A DNA stretch of 64,000 nucleotides from Parvularcula sp039822105. GTDB taxonomy: Bacteria; Pseudomonadota; Alphaproteobacteria; Caulobacterales; Parvularculaceae. Below, one piece after another: positions 8,273 through 16,872 of this stretch. How positions within the stretch are numbered: position 1 is the stretch's first letter; each line of letters starts with the position of its first letter. A program made the translations under genes and the position numbers. The notes under the pieces are model-generated. The model was not told where the DNA came from. It saw only the letters and a list, made by a program, of their open reading frames with translations, and made no database searches. The stretch is from contig JBCBMW010000004.1 in NCBI GenBank assembly GCA_039822105.1, forward strand, positions 147,283-211,282, written 5' to 3'.

Positions 8273-8953
8273 CTACAGAGAAGAGATGCGGTAGGGCCCG
8301 CCGATAAAGGCGCCCAGGGGCTGTCGCTGCTGTCCCGCAGCGTCGAAGTTGGCCTGGTCCAGCCAGGCTTCCAGGGCCGCGCGGCGCTCTGGCCATTCGG
8401 AATCAAGGATCGAGAACCAGGCGGTGTCCCGGTTCTTGCCTTTCGCGATCAAATCTTGGCGATGGATGCCCTCAAACGTGAAGCCCAGGCGCTCGGCCGC
8501 TTTTATCGACCGCTGGTTCTCGGCGTGGCATTTCCATTCGCACCGCCGATAGCTGAGGTCGTCGAAGACGTGCCTCATCATCAAGAGCATCGCCTCGGTC
8601 CCGGCCGGTGAGCGCTGCATCGCGGCCCCATAGGCGATCGAGCCAAGCTCGGCGCTCCCGTGCTCCGGCCGGATCCGCAGGAATGAGGCGGTGCCCATCA
8701 CTTCGTCTTGGGGGCCAAAGAGCACCATGATCTTGCCGTCGCCCTGGCGCGCGCGGAGGACCGCCTCGACATCCTTCGGTCCTTCGAACGGCCCCCAAAG
8801 CATGTAGTCCCAAAGCGCAGCGGGCTGGGCCGCCATCATTTGGCACAAGGCTTCGCCCGGCTCTGGCCATGCGATCGGCGCCAAGCGGACATGGCGCCCC
8901 TCAAGGGCCACCTCACCAGGTTTGCGATCGGTCACGGGGATACGAACGGACAT
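8273..8953 (-). CDS. GNAT acetyltransferase, RimJ/RimL type
   Basis: 226 residues. Layout matches the RimJ/RimL-like GNAT group: LEGRHVRLAPI near the N-terminus, GTASFLRIRPEHGSAELG as strands beta2 to beta4, and CEWKCHAENQRSIKAAERLG as the C-terminal hallmark (xNxxSxxAAxxxGF). Such enzymes acetylate N-terminal amines or small molecules; the substrate here is unknown. The ATG ending at 8953 is preferred to one 21 bases upstream because family members start near the strand LEGRHVRL. It stands alone, divergent from lolC. Confidence 0.85.
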   Translation of the reverse strand: MSVRIPVTDRKPGEVALEGRHVRLAPIAWPEPGEALCQMMAAQPAALWDYMLWGPFEGPKDVEAVLRARQGDGKIMVLFGPQDEVMGTASFLRIRPEHGSAELGSIAYGAAMQRSPAGTEAMLLMMRHVFDDLSYRRCEWKCHAENQRSIKAAERLGFTFEGIHRQDLIAKGKNRDTAWFSILDSEWPERRAALEAWLDQANFDAAGQQRQPLGAFIGGPYRISSL

Positions 8954-9037
8954 GGCGCCTTCCAAAGCTTGCAAGACGTTCGCTTTACGGGACCGGGCGA
9001 ACTTGCCAAACGACGACTTGAGTTAAAGGTACCCGTC

Positions 9038-10327
9038 ATGAGTCACCGGGCAGCGCCCACGCCCTTCGGGCTTTTCGAACGCATGTTGGCGCTGCGCTAC
9101 CTCCGGGCGACCCGGAAGGGGGCGGGGGTCAGCCTCATCTCCATTATTGCCTTTTTGGGCATCATGTTGTCCGTCGCGACACTGATCGTTGTGATGTCCG
9201 TGATGCAGGGCTTTCGCGTTACGTTGCTTGATCAACTGCTGGGCGTGAATGGCCACGTGTTTGTCCAGCCGCCGGGGAACACGTTGCCTGCGGACGGTGA
9301 CCTTCTCCAAACACTTGAAGATATCGAGGGCGTTGAGCGGGCCGTCCCGGTGCTGAAGGTCGAGGCTTATGCGGTGAGCGCCGATGGTCAGACCCCAGTC
9401 TATATCCAGGGCGTTGAGCGCGATGATCTCCTGGCGATTGAACAGGTCACAGGCCTCGGTGCTAGGCGCAGCGGCGGCTTTGAGGGCTTCGGCCTTGGCG
9501 AGCGCGGGGGAAATGGTGTCGCCTTAGGCATTGGTGTTGCCTCCAAACTTCGCGTCGGTGTTGGGGATCAGGTGACCTTAATCACCGGCGGCGGAGCGGA
9601 AACACCCTTCGGCAACACGCCGACCACGGAGAAGAACTACACGATCGAGGCGATCTTCGCGGTGGGCAACTCGGAGTATGACGGCATTTTGCTCTATATG
9701 CCGCTGGAGCAAGCACAGCTCTTTGGACGGAAGCGCGGGCAAATCACAGAGATTGAGATCCGCGTTGATGACCCCCTCGTGATCGATCCCTTTCTGCCGA
9801 TGATTGAAGACGTGGTGGGTCGCCAAGCTTTTGTGCTCGATTGGCGTGACCGTTTCCGTTCCCTCAACAACGCGCTTGAAGTGGAGCGTGGCTTGCAGCG
9901 GCTGATCCTGTTGATGATCGTCGGTATTGCGACCCTCAACATTATCTCCGGGCTTGTCATGTTGGTGAAGGACAAGACGAGCGATATCGCTGTGTTGCGT
10001 ACGGTGGGCGCCACCGAGGGATCGATTTTGCGGATCTTTTTGATGGTTGGTGGCCTGATTGGTGTGACCGGCGCCATCTTTGGCGTGGTGCTAGGCAGCG
10101 CTTTGGCCGCCAATCTGGGGGCGGTGGAGCGGTTCTTGTCCTCGGTCATCGGCTTCAGGCTGTTCAACCCAGCGATCTACTACCTCGACGAGATCCCCTC
10201 GATCTTTGAGTTTTCCGAGGTGCGGAACGTCTTGGTGTTCGCGCTGGTGATGGCGCTGCTCTCGGCCGCCTATCCGGCATGGCGAGCCTCGCGGCTCGAT
10301 CCGGTGGAGGCGCTTCGCTATGAGTGA
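9038..10327 (+). CDS. lolC: lipoprotein-releasing ABC transporter permease LolC/LolE
   Basis: 429 residues. Inner-membrane permease of the LolCDE complex that extracts outer-membrane lipoproteins and hands them to LolA. One membrane segment at about residues 31-58 (ISIIAFLGIMLSVATLIVVMS), a large periplasmic domain, then three segments at about 287-310, 330-355 and 397-420 ending with YPAWRASRLDPVEALRYE, the MacB/FtsX-type C-terminus. Most alphaproteobacteria have one permease type, likely acting as a homodimer; that is family knowledge. The frame is open far upstream, but ATG 9038 has AAAGG at the right distance. It overlaps lolD by eight bases. Confidence 0.95.
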   Translation: MSHRAAPTPFGLFERMLALRYLRATRKGAGVSLISIIAFLGIMLSVATLIVVMSVMQGFRVTLLDQLLGVNGHVFVQPPGNTLPADGDLLQTLEDIEGVERAVPVLKVEAYAVSADGQTPVYIQGVERDDLLAIEQVTGLGARRSGGFEGFGLGERGGNGVALGIGVASKLRVGVGDQVTLITGGGAETPFGNTPTTEKNYTIEAIFAVGNSEYDGILLYMPLEQAQLFGRKRGQITEIEIRVDDPLVIDPFLPMIEDVVGRQAFVLDWRDRFRSLNNALEVERGLQRLILLMIVGIATLNIISGLVMLVKDKTSDIAVLRTVGATEGSILRIFLMVGGLIGVTGAIFGVVLGSALAANLGAVERFLSSVIGFRLFNPAIYYLDEIPSIFEFSEVRNVLVFALVMALLSAAYPAWRASRLDPVEALRYE

Positions 10328-10982
10328 GGCGTTGAGACTGAACGGCGTCACGCGTTCCTATGGTGCACTGACGATTTTCGAGGACCTCGATCTTGTGATC
10401 GAGGAGGGCAGTTCAGCCGCTCTTCTTGGGCCGTCCGGCTCGGGCAAGTCATCGCTGTTGCACATTGCTGGTCTGCTTGAAAAGCCGAGCAAAGGCGAAG
10501 TCACGATTGCGGGCACGAGCACGCGCAGTCTTTCTGATCGTCAACGCACCGCCATTCGTCGGCAGACGGTGGGTTTTGTCTACCAGTTCCACCATCTGCT
10601 TCCTGAGTTCAATGCTCTCACCAATGTCATGATCCCGATGCTGATCAAGGGTGAGCGCGAGGCGGCGGCCAAGACCAAGGCCAAAGATCTCCTCGCTCGC
10701 TTGGGGCTCAGCGAACGGCTCAGCCATCAACCCGCGCAGCTCTCCGGCGGCGAGAAACAACGGGTGGCGATCGCAAGGGCGCTGGCCAACGAGCCGCGGC
10801 TCATTCTCGCTGACGAGCCGACGGGCAATCTCGATCAAGAGACCTCGGCCAGGGTCTTTGACCTTCTGGTCGAAACGCAGCGCGAAAACGGCATGGCCAT
10901 GATCGTTGCGACCCATGACGAAGGCCTCGCTGCCCGTCTGCCGCGAATCCTCCGCATCAAAGACCACCAGCTGATCGGTTAA
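10320..10982 (+). CDS. lolD: lipoprotein-releasing system ATP-binding protein LolD
   Basis: 220 residues, the standard LolD length. Walker A GPSGSGKSS (about 37-45), Q-loop region VGFVYQFHHLLPEF (the FVYQFHHLL string is characteristic of LolD), signature LSGGEKQRVAIARAL, Walker B LILADEPTGNLD and switch His in ATHDE. ATP hydrolysis by this subunit drives lipoprotein release by LolC. Start ATG lies inside the end of lolC, so translation is coupled. Confidence 0.97.
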   Translation: MSEALRLNGVTRSYGALTIFEDLDLVIEEGSSAALLGPSGSGKSSLLHIAGLLEKPSKGEVTIAGTSTRSLSDRQRTAIRRQTVGFVYQFHHLLPEFNALTNVMIPMLIKGEREAAAKTKAKDLLARLGLSERLSHQPAQLSGGEKQRVAIARALANEPRLILADEPTGNLDQETSARVFDLLVETQRENGMAMIVATHDEGLAARLPRILRIKDHQLIG

Positions 10983-11034
10983 CCTCGCTCGTCAATCGGG
11001 CTAGGATCATTCATTGCCGTGGAGGGCCGGCCCG

Positions 11035-11694
11035 ATGAGTATGCGTTTTGTTGTCTGTGTTGCGGTGTTCTGTGGGCTGCTCAGCGGCTGTGCGACCCTC
11101 ACTGAAGAAGAGTGCCAGATCCTCAACTGGGAGGCGGAGGGCCGAGAGGCAGGGGAGTTTGGCGGCGGGCCGACGAGCTATTCGCGGCTGGCTTCACAGT
11201 GCAGCCGCTATGCAATTGCGCCGGACTACGATGCCTTTGAACGCGGACGGCAGCAGGGCCTTGTCCGCTTTTGCACGCCCGATGGTGTTTACATCGCTGG
11301 GTTGGCCGGGCGCGGGAGCACCGCCCAGTGTGCCGCGGGCGATCCCAACCTAACCCTCATCCACCAAACCGCCCTCAACTACACCCGCGCCACGAGAGAG
11401 TTATCACGGGCACGGAACGCTCTTGAGCAATCCATCCGCTACCGCAACAACGCGCGCGAGGATGTGTTCAACCTCCGCCGGCGGCTGCGCGATGAGGAGG
11501 ATCCGGAGGAGATTGAGAACCTCGAACGCCGCTTACGGAGAGAACTGCGCTTGATCTCTCAGTATGAGATCGACGAGGCGCGCCTGTTCTTTGAGATCGC
11601 AGACAGGGAACGCGCCTTGACCCGTGCTGAGTTTGATCTTGACCGTGTGCGTTCTGAATTCGGCCTCGGATTTGGGCCGTACTCGTACTATTAG
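11035..11694 (+). CDS. DUF2799 family lipoprotein
   Basis: 219 residues. Lipobox LLSGC puts the lipidated Cys at residue 19. The domain that follows has the DUF2799 pattern: EECQILNWEAEGREAG, CSRYAIAPDYDAFERGRQQGL and a second conserved Cys-rich stretch. The C-terminal half (about 120-205) is a long charged helix rich in Arg and Glu, probably a coiled coil. Function unknown. GGAGGG sits eight bases before the ATG, favouring this start over one 21 bases upstream. Being 52 bases after lolD, it may share the lol transcript and is itself a Lol substrate candidate. Its stop overlaps the convergent small membrane protein gene by four bases. Confidence 0.82.
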   Translation: MSMRFVVCVAVFCGLLSGCATLTEEECQILNWEAEGREAGEFGGGPTSYSRLASQCSRYAIAPDYDAFERGRQQGLVRFCTPDGVYIAGLAGRGSTAQCAAGDPNLTLIHQTALNYTRATRELSRARNALEQSIRYRNNAREDVFNLRRRLRDEEDPEEIENLERRLRRELRLISQYEIDEARLFFEIADRERALTRAEFDLDRVRSEFGLGFGPYSYY

Positions 11695-11948
11695 GCCATC
11701 ATTCCGAGGAAGACATAGCCAAGGACGAAGATCGCGCCGATCAGGACCACAGTCAAAAACAACCGGAACACGGTCGATGTGGTGTAGCTGATGCTCACTG
11801 CGATCATGGCGAGCGGCAAGATCGCGTAAATGAAGACCGTCTCGAGTGACGGCATGCCTTCGCTCGGGGTCAGCGGCGCCAAGATCCCGACGATGATCAT
11901 CACGATCCCTGCGATGGAGACGATCGCGCTGGCTAGAAATCGCAGCAT
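11691..11948 (-). CDS. small membrane protein of unknown function
   Basis: 85 residues, nearly all hydrophobic: segments at about 4-24 (LASAIVSIAGIVMIIVGILA), 34-54 (VFIYAILPLAMIAVSISYT) and 59-82 (VFRLFLTVVLIGAIFVLGYVFLG). GGGAGGG lies upstream of the ATG ending at 11948, which removes a non-membrane N-terminus present in the longer open frame. I do not recognise the family. It is isolated between the DUF2799 gene and the terminator of the next minus-strand gene. Confidence 0.7.
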   Translation of the reverse strand: MLRFLASAIVSIAGIVMIIVGILAPLTPSEGMPSLETVFIYAILPLAMIAVSISYTTSTVFRLFLTVVLIGAIFVLGYVFLGMMA

Positions 11949-12013
11949 GGTGTGCCCTCCCAATTGGCCCCGCTCTTGGCTTGATGAAACCAGTGCAGCC
12001 GGGCGCCGTCCAC

Positions 12014-12037
12014 AAAAAAGCCCCGCCAAGGCGGGGC
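12014..12037 (-). terminator. intrinsic terminator of the A/E-rich lipoprotein gene
   Basis: Read on the minus strand, an eight-pair GCCCCGCC/GGCGGGGC stem with a very short loop is followed by six T. It lies 28 bases after the stop codon of the lipoprotein gene ending at 12065. Confidence 0.88.
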
Positions 12038-12064
12038 TTCTTCGTGTTCAGTTAGCGTTTGAGC

Positions 12065-12496
12065 TTACTGCTCGGTGCCGTCAGTGGCCGCTTCGACCTC
12101 GTCAGAAGCCTCTTCGACAGCGGCTTCAACGTCAGCGGCGAGGCCTTCCATGGCGCCCATCGCGCCGTCGACCATAGCTTCAGCTTCTTCAGCTGCGCCT
12201 TCGACAGCGGCTTCAGCTTCTGCAGCCATCTCTTCGCCAGCAGCTTCGACGTCAGCGGCCATGTCAGCAGCGGCTTCCTCAACGTCAGCAGCAGCCTCTT
12301 CCATGGCTTCGACCATGCCTTCGGCTTCCGCAGCAGCTTCAGCTTCGACCGCCTCTTCAGCTGGCGCTTCTTCAGCAGCTTCTTCGACTTCGGCCTCCAT
12401 GGCCTCCATCACTTTGTCTTTCATTTCAGTGGCTTGGTCGCAAGCTGCGATAGCAAGAAGCGATGCCGCGCCAGCGAGCAGAGCAAGTTTGTTCAT
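12065..12496 (-). CDS. low-complexity Ala/Glu-rich lipoprotein
   Basis: 143 residues. Signal with lipobox AIAAC puts the lipid Cys at residue 19. After Lys26 and Lys28 there is no Lys or Arg, no aromatic residue and only one Pro: the mature chain is almost wholly Ala, Glu, Val, Met and Asp in irregular EEAAADVEEA-like units, predicting one long acidic helix. It has its own terminator and a leader with weak Shine-Dalgarno GGGGAACC. Isoelectric point must be very low. Similar Ala/Glu-rich lipoproteins occur in related bacteria but I know of no assigned function. The opposite strand also carries open frames, which reflect the composition. Confidence 0.8.
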   Translation of the reverse strand: MNKLALLAGAASLLAIAACDQATEMKDKVMEAMEAEVEEAAEEAPAEEAVEAEAAAEAEGMVEAMEEAAADVEEAAADMAADVEAAGEEMAAEAEAAVEGAAEEAEAMVDGAMGAMEGLAADVEAAVEEASDEVEAATDGTEQ

Positions 12497-12588
12497 GGTG
12501 GTTCCCCAAGGTCAGATTTCCCTAACCGCGTTTTAAGATAAACTGACCAACACGCAAGCTCGCGTTGAGGTTTGGTTAGCAATTGGCG

Positions 12589-14475
12589 TTAACCAGCCGC
12601 TGCAGCGGACGCTTCTTCATAAGCGTCGCTGACTTCAAGCCATTGTTCTTCAGCGGTTTCGAGCGCTTTGACGTGGTCGGCGCGCTCTTTGTTGAGGCTG
12701 GCGGCGCGGCCTGGATCTTTCTCGTAAAGCGCAGGGTCAGCGAGGGCGTCGTCGAGTTTGGCGATCGCGGAGGAGAGGCGATCCATCTCTTTCTCGGCGG
12801 CTTGCACCTTTTTCTTCAGCGGCTGCAGCGCTTTGCGCTTCTCCGCGGCCTCACGCCGACGATCGGCACCGGTTTCGGCCTGAGGTTTGTCTCTCGCGCT
12901 GCTCCGCCGTTCGAGCGAGAGAATCCGCTGGCGATAGTCATCGAGACTGTCATCGAGATGATGCACGCCGCCGCCGCGCACTTCCCATAGGGCGTCTGCC
13001 ACCGCCTCGGCGAGGTGCGCGTCGTGGGTGATCAGCAGCACGGCGCCTTCATAGGTGTTGAGCGCTTCGATCAGCGCATCGCGGCTGTCGATGTCGAGGT
13101 GGTTGGTCGGCTCATCGAGGATCATCATGTGGGGATGATCAAAAGTGATCAGCCCAAAGAGGAGGCGTGCCTTCTCACCACCGGAGAGTTTCTCCACCTT
13201 CGTGTCGGCCTTCTGCGGCCCAAAGCCGATTTGCGCTGTCCGGGCCCGAACTTCGGCTTCTGTGCCCTCGGGCATCAGCACCCGAACATGGTCGTAAGCG
13301 GATTGTTTGGGCTTGAGTTCATCGACCTGGTGCTGGGCGAAGTAGGCGACTTTCAGTTTCTTGTGTTTGTAGAGGTTGCCCTCAAGCGGTGTGAGTCGCC
13401 CCGCGATGGCTTTCACCAGCGTGGACTTGCCTTGACCGTTCGCACCGAGGATTGCCACGCGGTCGTCACTATCAATCCGTAGGGTGATGTCCCGAAGAAC
13501 CGGGTTGCCTTCTTCATAACCGATATGGGCCTGCTCCAGCCGGACAATCGGCGGCGCCATGGGCGGCTTGGGGGAGGGGAAGTGGAACGGCGTCGTCCGT
13601 TCCGCGATAGGCAGGTCCACCGTGGCCAGTTTCTCGATCGCCTTCACACGGCTTTGCGCTTGCTTCGCTTTCGAGGCCTTGGCCTTAAACCGGTCGACAA
13701 AGGCCTGCATATGGGCGCGTTGCGCCTCGATCTTCTCCGCCCGTGCGCTGGCGAGGCGCGCCTGTTCCGCGCGCCGCCGGGCATAGGTGTCGTAACTGCC
13801 CACGTGGACGGAGAGTTTCTTGTGGTCCAGCGCCAAGATATGGCTGACCGAGCGATTAAGAAGCCCGCGATCGTGGCTGATGATAATCGCTGAGTACGGA
13901 TATTTGGCGAGATAGGTCTCAAGCCAGGCGGCACCCTCAAGGTCGAGATAGTTGGTCGGCTCATCGAGAAGCAGAAGGTCCGGTTTAGCGAAAAGCACGC
14001 CCGCCAATGCCACCCGCATCCGCCATCCGCCTGAGAACTCAGCGCAGGCGCGGGCCTGCTCTGCCGTTGAGAACCCAAGGCCAGAAAGCACCGATGCCGC
14101 GCGCGCTTCTGCCGAATGCGCTTCTATGTCGGCAAGGCGCGTCTGGATCTCGGCGATCGCCATGGGATCAGCCTCGGTTTCCATCCGTACCATGAGCGAT
14201 GTTCGCTCCTCATCGGCGCGCAAGACCGTGTCGAGGAGGCTGTCTTGGGTAGCGGGCGCTTCCTGCGCCACCCCGCCGATCCGTGCCCCGGGCCTGATCG
14301 AAACCGATCCGTCATCAGGGCTGATCTCGTCACGGATGAGGCGGAAGAGGGTGGATTTCCCCGTCCCGTTGCGCCCGGTGAACCCCACCGTCCAGCCGTC
14401 AGAGATCATGGCCGTTGCTTGCTCGAACAGCGGGCGTCCTTCGATCCGGTAGGTGAGGTCATTGATGTGCAGCAT
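12589..14475 (-). CDS. ABC-F family ATPase
   Basis: 628 residues, two ABC domains in one chain without membrane segments. First Walker A GRNGTGKST (about 34-42), signature FSGGWRMRVALAG, Walker B LLLLDEPTNYLD; linker of about 80 residues with Arg/Lys-rich helices; second Walker A GANGQGKST (about 340), signature LSGGEKARLLFG, Walker B MMILDEPTNHLD; then a C-terminal coiled coil after about residue 530 (RREAAEKRKALQPLKKKVQ). ABC-F proteins act on the ribosome; this shape is Uup/YheS-like. An inverted repeat lies seven bases before the start codon, and no good Shine-Dalgarno is visible. Confidence 0.93.
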   Translation of the reverse strand: MLHINDLTYRIEGRPLFEQATAMISDGWTVGFTGRNGTGKSTLFRLIRDEISPDDGSVSIRPGARIGGVAQEAPATQDSLLDTVLRADEERTSLMVRMETEADPMAIAEIQTRLADIEAHSAEARAASVLSGLGFSTAEQARACAEFSGGWRMRVALAGVLFAKPDLLLLDEPTNYLDLEGAAWLETYLAKYPYSAIIISHDRGLLNRSVSHILALDHKKLSVHVGSYDTYARRRAEQARLASARAEKIEAQRAHMQAFVDRFKAKASKAKQAQSRVKAIEKLATVDLPIAERTTPFHFPSPKPPMAPPIVRLEQAHIGYEEGNPVLRDITLRIDSDDRVAILGANGQGKSTLVKAIAGRLTPLEGNLYKHKKLKVAYFAQHQVDELKPKQSAYDHVRVLMPEGTEAEVRARTAQIGFGPQKADTKVEKLSGGEKARLLFGLITFDHPHMMILDEPTNHLDIDSRDALIEALNTYEGAVLLITHDAHLAEAVADALWEVRGGGVHHLDDSLDDYRQRILSLERRSSARDKPQAETGADRRREAAEKRKALQPLKKKVQAAEKEMDRLSSAIAKLDDALADPALYEKDPGRAASLNKERADHVKALETAEEQWLEVSDAYEEASAAAAG

Positions 14476-14481
14476 AGAGCG

Positions 14482-14498
14482 GAGCGCCCTAGGCGCTC
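14482..14498 (-). repeat. inverted repeat next to the ABC-F start codon
   Basis: GAGCGCC-CTA-GGCGCTC, seven GC-rich pairs with a three-base loop, seven bases before the ATG at 14475. In the mRNA it would occupy the place where a Shine-Dalgarno should be, so it could limit ribosome loading. Confidence 0.5.
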
Positions 14499-14657
14499 AC
14501 GGCAGCGGAGGGAAGCACGGAAGAACAAGCATTGCGAGACCCAGCTGATGGGTTGGGATTTGCCCGGGATCGCGGGAGGCGTGTTCTGGGCTGAAAGCCA
14601 TAGGACTTCGGTTTCCCGGCCGCAGCATGACGTTGCAGCAAGGCAGTGGATTTCATA

Positions 14658-14677
14658 TTGACCACGAGTGTAGTCAA
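14658..14677 (+). promoter_or_regulatory. candidate BlaI operator and promoter
   Basis: TTGACCACGAGTGTAGTCAA is an inverted repeat (8 of 10 positions pair) whose half-sites GACTACA/TGTGGTC resemble BlaI/MecI boxes. TTGACC at its left end can serve as -35, with TACGGT 17 bases on as a weak -10, so repressor binding would cover the promoter of the blaI-M56 operon. Confidence 0.6.
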
Positions 14678-14714
14678 AATTACGGTCTGGTGACGTCACT
14701 ATGGGGTGAGATGC

Positions 14715-15083
14715 ATGCGCATCACTGATGCCGAACTGTCCGTGATGGATGTTCTTTGGGCGGAGCCGGGGCTCGGCGCTGCGGAGGTGGCCGCCCGGAT
14801 CGAGGGCAAGTCTTGGTCGGCCAAGACAGTCAAAACGCTGCTCGCGCGCCTGGTGGAGAAGGGCGCTTTGCGCGCTGATCCAGAAGGACGGCGTTATCTC
14901 TACACCCCGATGATTGCGCGGGCCGAGCATCAAAAGAGCGCCGTTGGCCGACTGGCGGATAAACTGTTCGGTGGACGCGCCGCGCCCCTGGTCGCGCATC
15001 TCGCCGACGCGCGTGATCTGACTGACGACGATATCCATGAACTTGAAGATCTTGTCCGGAGACTGAAAGATGACCGCAGCTGA
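14715..15083 (+). CDS. blaI: BlaI/MecI/CopY family repressor
   Basis: 122 residues. Winged helix with the family pattern: ITDAELSVMDVLWAEPGLGAAEVA, KSWSAKTVKTLLARLVEKGAL and a wing GRRYLYTPMI, then a C-terminal dimerisation helix. These repressors are cleaved after activation of an M56 metalloprotease partner, which here is the next gene, overlapping by 14 bases. I chose the ATG at 14715 over the in-frame GTG at 14706 because GGGGTGAG precedes it. No beta-lactamase gene is adjacent, so the regulon is open. Confidence 0.93.
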   Translation: MRITDAELSVMDVLWAEPGLGAAEVAARIEGKSWSAKTVKTLLARLVEKGALRADPEGRRYLYTPMIARAEHQKSAVGRLADKLFGGRAAPLVAHLADARDLTDDDIHELEDLVRRLKDDRS

Positions 15084-16866
15084 TCTTCTGTGGCACGGCC
15101 TGGTCACCACGTTTTGGGTCAGTGTTCTGACCATTGGTGTGTTGGCGTTGCGCAAACCTGTGACCGAGCGCTTCGGCGCCCGGGTGGCGATGCTTCTGTG
15201 GATGATCCCTTTGGCCAGGCTGCTGATGCCGACGCTTCCCCGCGCCGTTGTCGTTGAGCCTGTTCTACCCCCCGAGCCCAAACAAGCAGCCGCGCCCATG
15301 GCCGCCGCTTCGTCCGACGAGCCTCTCGACTTCTCTCCCGAGGTTGCGGTGGAGGCCCCGGAGGCTGCTGCGATCGGGACGTTTCATTCCCGCGAGCCTG
15401 CGGCGACGCCAATGCCTGCGGAGCCGGATCTGTCCGCCGCCGCAATTGATCTTTCGCCACTCCTCATGATGCCGCCTGCGGAGTTTTTTGCGATCCTGGC
15501 CTTGAGCCTCTGGGGTGCGGGGATGATGCTTTGCGGCGCGCTCTGTTGGCTGCGCGTGCGCTCTTGGCGCGCAACGGTGCTGGCAGAGGCCAAGCCGACG
15601 CCGACTGCGCTCCAGGCCGTGATCAACCAGGCCGCGGCGCGGGCAGGGGTGCAGCTTCCGTTCCAGGCGGTGGTGAGCGGCGCAGCGGAGATGCCGCAAA
15701 TTCTGGGTTTGAGAAAGCCGCTTGTCGCGCTCCCAGCCGATTTCCTCGATCGCTTCAACGCTGATGAGCAAGAGATGGCGCTGGTGCACGAGCTTGTGCA
15801 TCTGAAACGCGGCGACCTCGTCATTATGCTGATGACCGAAGTGGCGTTGGCTCTGCAGTGGTTCAATCCGCTGGCCCAGCGGGTCCGCAAAGCCGTTCGC
15901 GATGATCAAGAGGCTGCGTGCGATGAAGCTGTCCGGGGCCTTGGTGTTTGTCGCCAGCGCTACGCGGCACTTCTGGTGAAGGCGGCTCGTCACGGCCGGG
16001 CGGTTCCCGCCCTGACCCTGGACCACAGCCTGAAAGAGCGGATCATGCTGATGACTTCGCCCATCAGTTCTCCCGTTGTCCGGAGCCTGTTGGCGACGAC
16101 AGCTGCTGTGGGCGCCTTGGGTCTGGCGGCGGCGACCGCATCCCACACTGACGTCGAGGTGGCCCAACGCGAGGCACGCGATGTCGAGCGAGAGCCCGCG
16201 GCCGGTCCTGAGGGACAGCGCACCAGCGGCGCGGGCGATGATGCCTCCTACTGGAAGCGCTACGGCACCAGTTCGCGTGATGATCATCTCTATACGGTTC
16301 ATACTGAGCGGCCGAGCGTCGATGATCCTCAGGACACGCCGCGCGACCGAACCCGCATCGTCTCGTGGAGCCATGATGAAACGACGATGGTGCTCTTGTC
16401 CGATCCGTTTGCGAAGATCGCGCCGCCACCTGAACTCGCAGCGGATATGCCCGAGCCCCCCCAGCCGCCGACCCCGCAGGTGGAAGAGCGCCGGGTTGAG
16501 GGCGGCCGCTGGATCTTCGTTCCCGATGAGCCGGACCTCTCAGGGTTTGAAGAGGAGATGAAAGAGTTCGAGGTCCGCATGGAGGCCTGGAGCGCGCGGA
16601 TGGAAGACTTTGGTGCGCGCATGGAGGCGACCGGCGATGCCGTTGAGGCCTTGGCCGAGCGTTGTGCTCGCCACCGGACCGTCAGCGAGGAGCCGAAGGT
16701 CCTCACCGAACGCGTGGAGGGGGGCAGCGACAAAGTGCGCGCCGTTTGCGCTTCGGGAGGAATGAGCCGATTCCGCGGTGCGGAAACTCGCGGCTTCGTC
16801 AACGAACAAAGCCTTTCCGAGGAGGAGAGGGCCCATTTCCAAGAGTCGATGCGCGGCCGCGGATAG
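15070..16866 (+). CDS. M56 family (BlaR1/MecR1-like) membrane metalloprotease sensor
   Basis: 598 residues. Membrane segments at about 5-27, 38-55 and 137-160, then the zinc site HELVHLKRGD at about 240-249, a fourth segment at about 337-360, and a C-terminal extracytoplasmic part of about 235 residues. That part lacks the penicillin-binding SxxK/SxN/KTG motifs of BlaR1: it is Pro- and charge-rich, with a Met/Glu heptad stretch (KEFEVRMEAWSARMEDFGAR) likely to be a coiled coil. The protease presumably cleaves or triggers loss of the BlaI partner on sensing an unknown cue. A second, Ala/Pro-rich extracytoplasmic loop lies at about 60-135. Confidence 0.9.
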   Translation: MTAADLLWHGLVTTFWVSVLTIGVLALRKPVTERFGARVAMLLWMIPLARLLMPTLPRAVVVEPVLPPEPKQAAAPMAAASSDEPLDFSPEVAVEAPEAAAIGTFHSREPAATPMPAEPDLSAAAIDLSPLLMMPPAEFFAILALSLWGAGMMLCGALCWLRVRSWRATVLAEAKPTPTALQAVINQAAARAGVQLPFQAVVSGAAEMPQILGLRKPLVALPADFLDRFNADEQEMALVHELVHLKRGDLVIMLMTEVALALQWFNPLAQRVRKAVRDDQEAACDEAVRGLGVCRQRYAALLVKAARHGRAVPALTLDHSLKERIMLMTSPISSPVVRSLLATTAAVGALGLAAATASHTDVEVAQREARDVEREPAAGPEGQRTSGAGDDASYWKRYGTSSRDDHLYTVHTERPSVDDPQDTPRDRTRIVSWSHDETTMVLLSDPFAKIAPPPELAADMPEPPQPPTPQVEERRVEGGRWIFVPDEPDLSGFEEEMKEFEVRMEAWSARMEDFGARMEATGDAVEALAERCARHRTVSEEPKVLTERVEGGSDKVRAVCASGGMSRFRGAETRGFVNEQSLSEEERAHFQESMRGRG

Positions 16867-16872
16867 GCGAAC

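Noticed and set aside
12059..12541. Two plus-strand frames (160 and 153 codons) opposite the A/E-rich lipoprotein
   Set aside because: They are Ser/Ala- or Phe/Ser-rich complements of the low-complexity gene. The minus strand has signal peptide, lipobox and terminator, so it is the coding one.
12560..12600. CtrA-type TTAACC motifs near the ABC-F stop
   Set aside because: Spacing does not fit TTAA-N7-TTAA, and one half lies in the coding end of the ABC-F gene.
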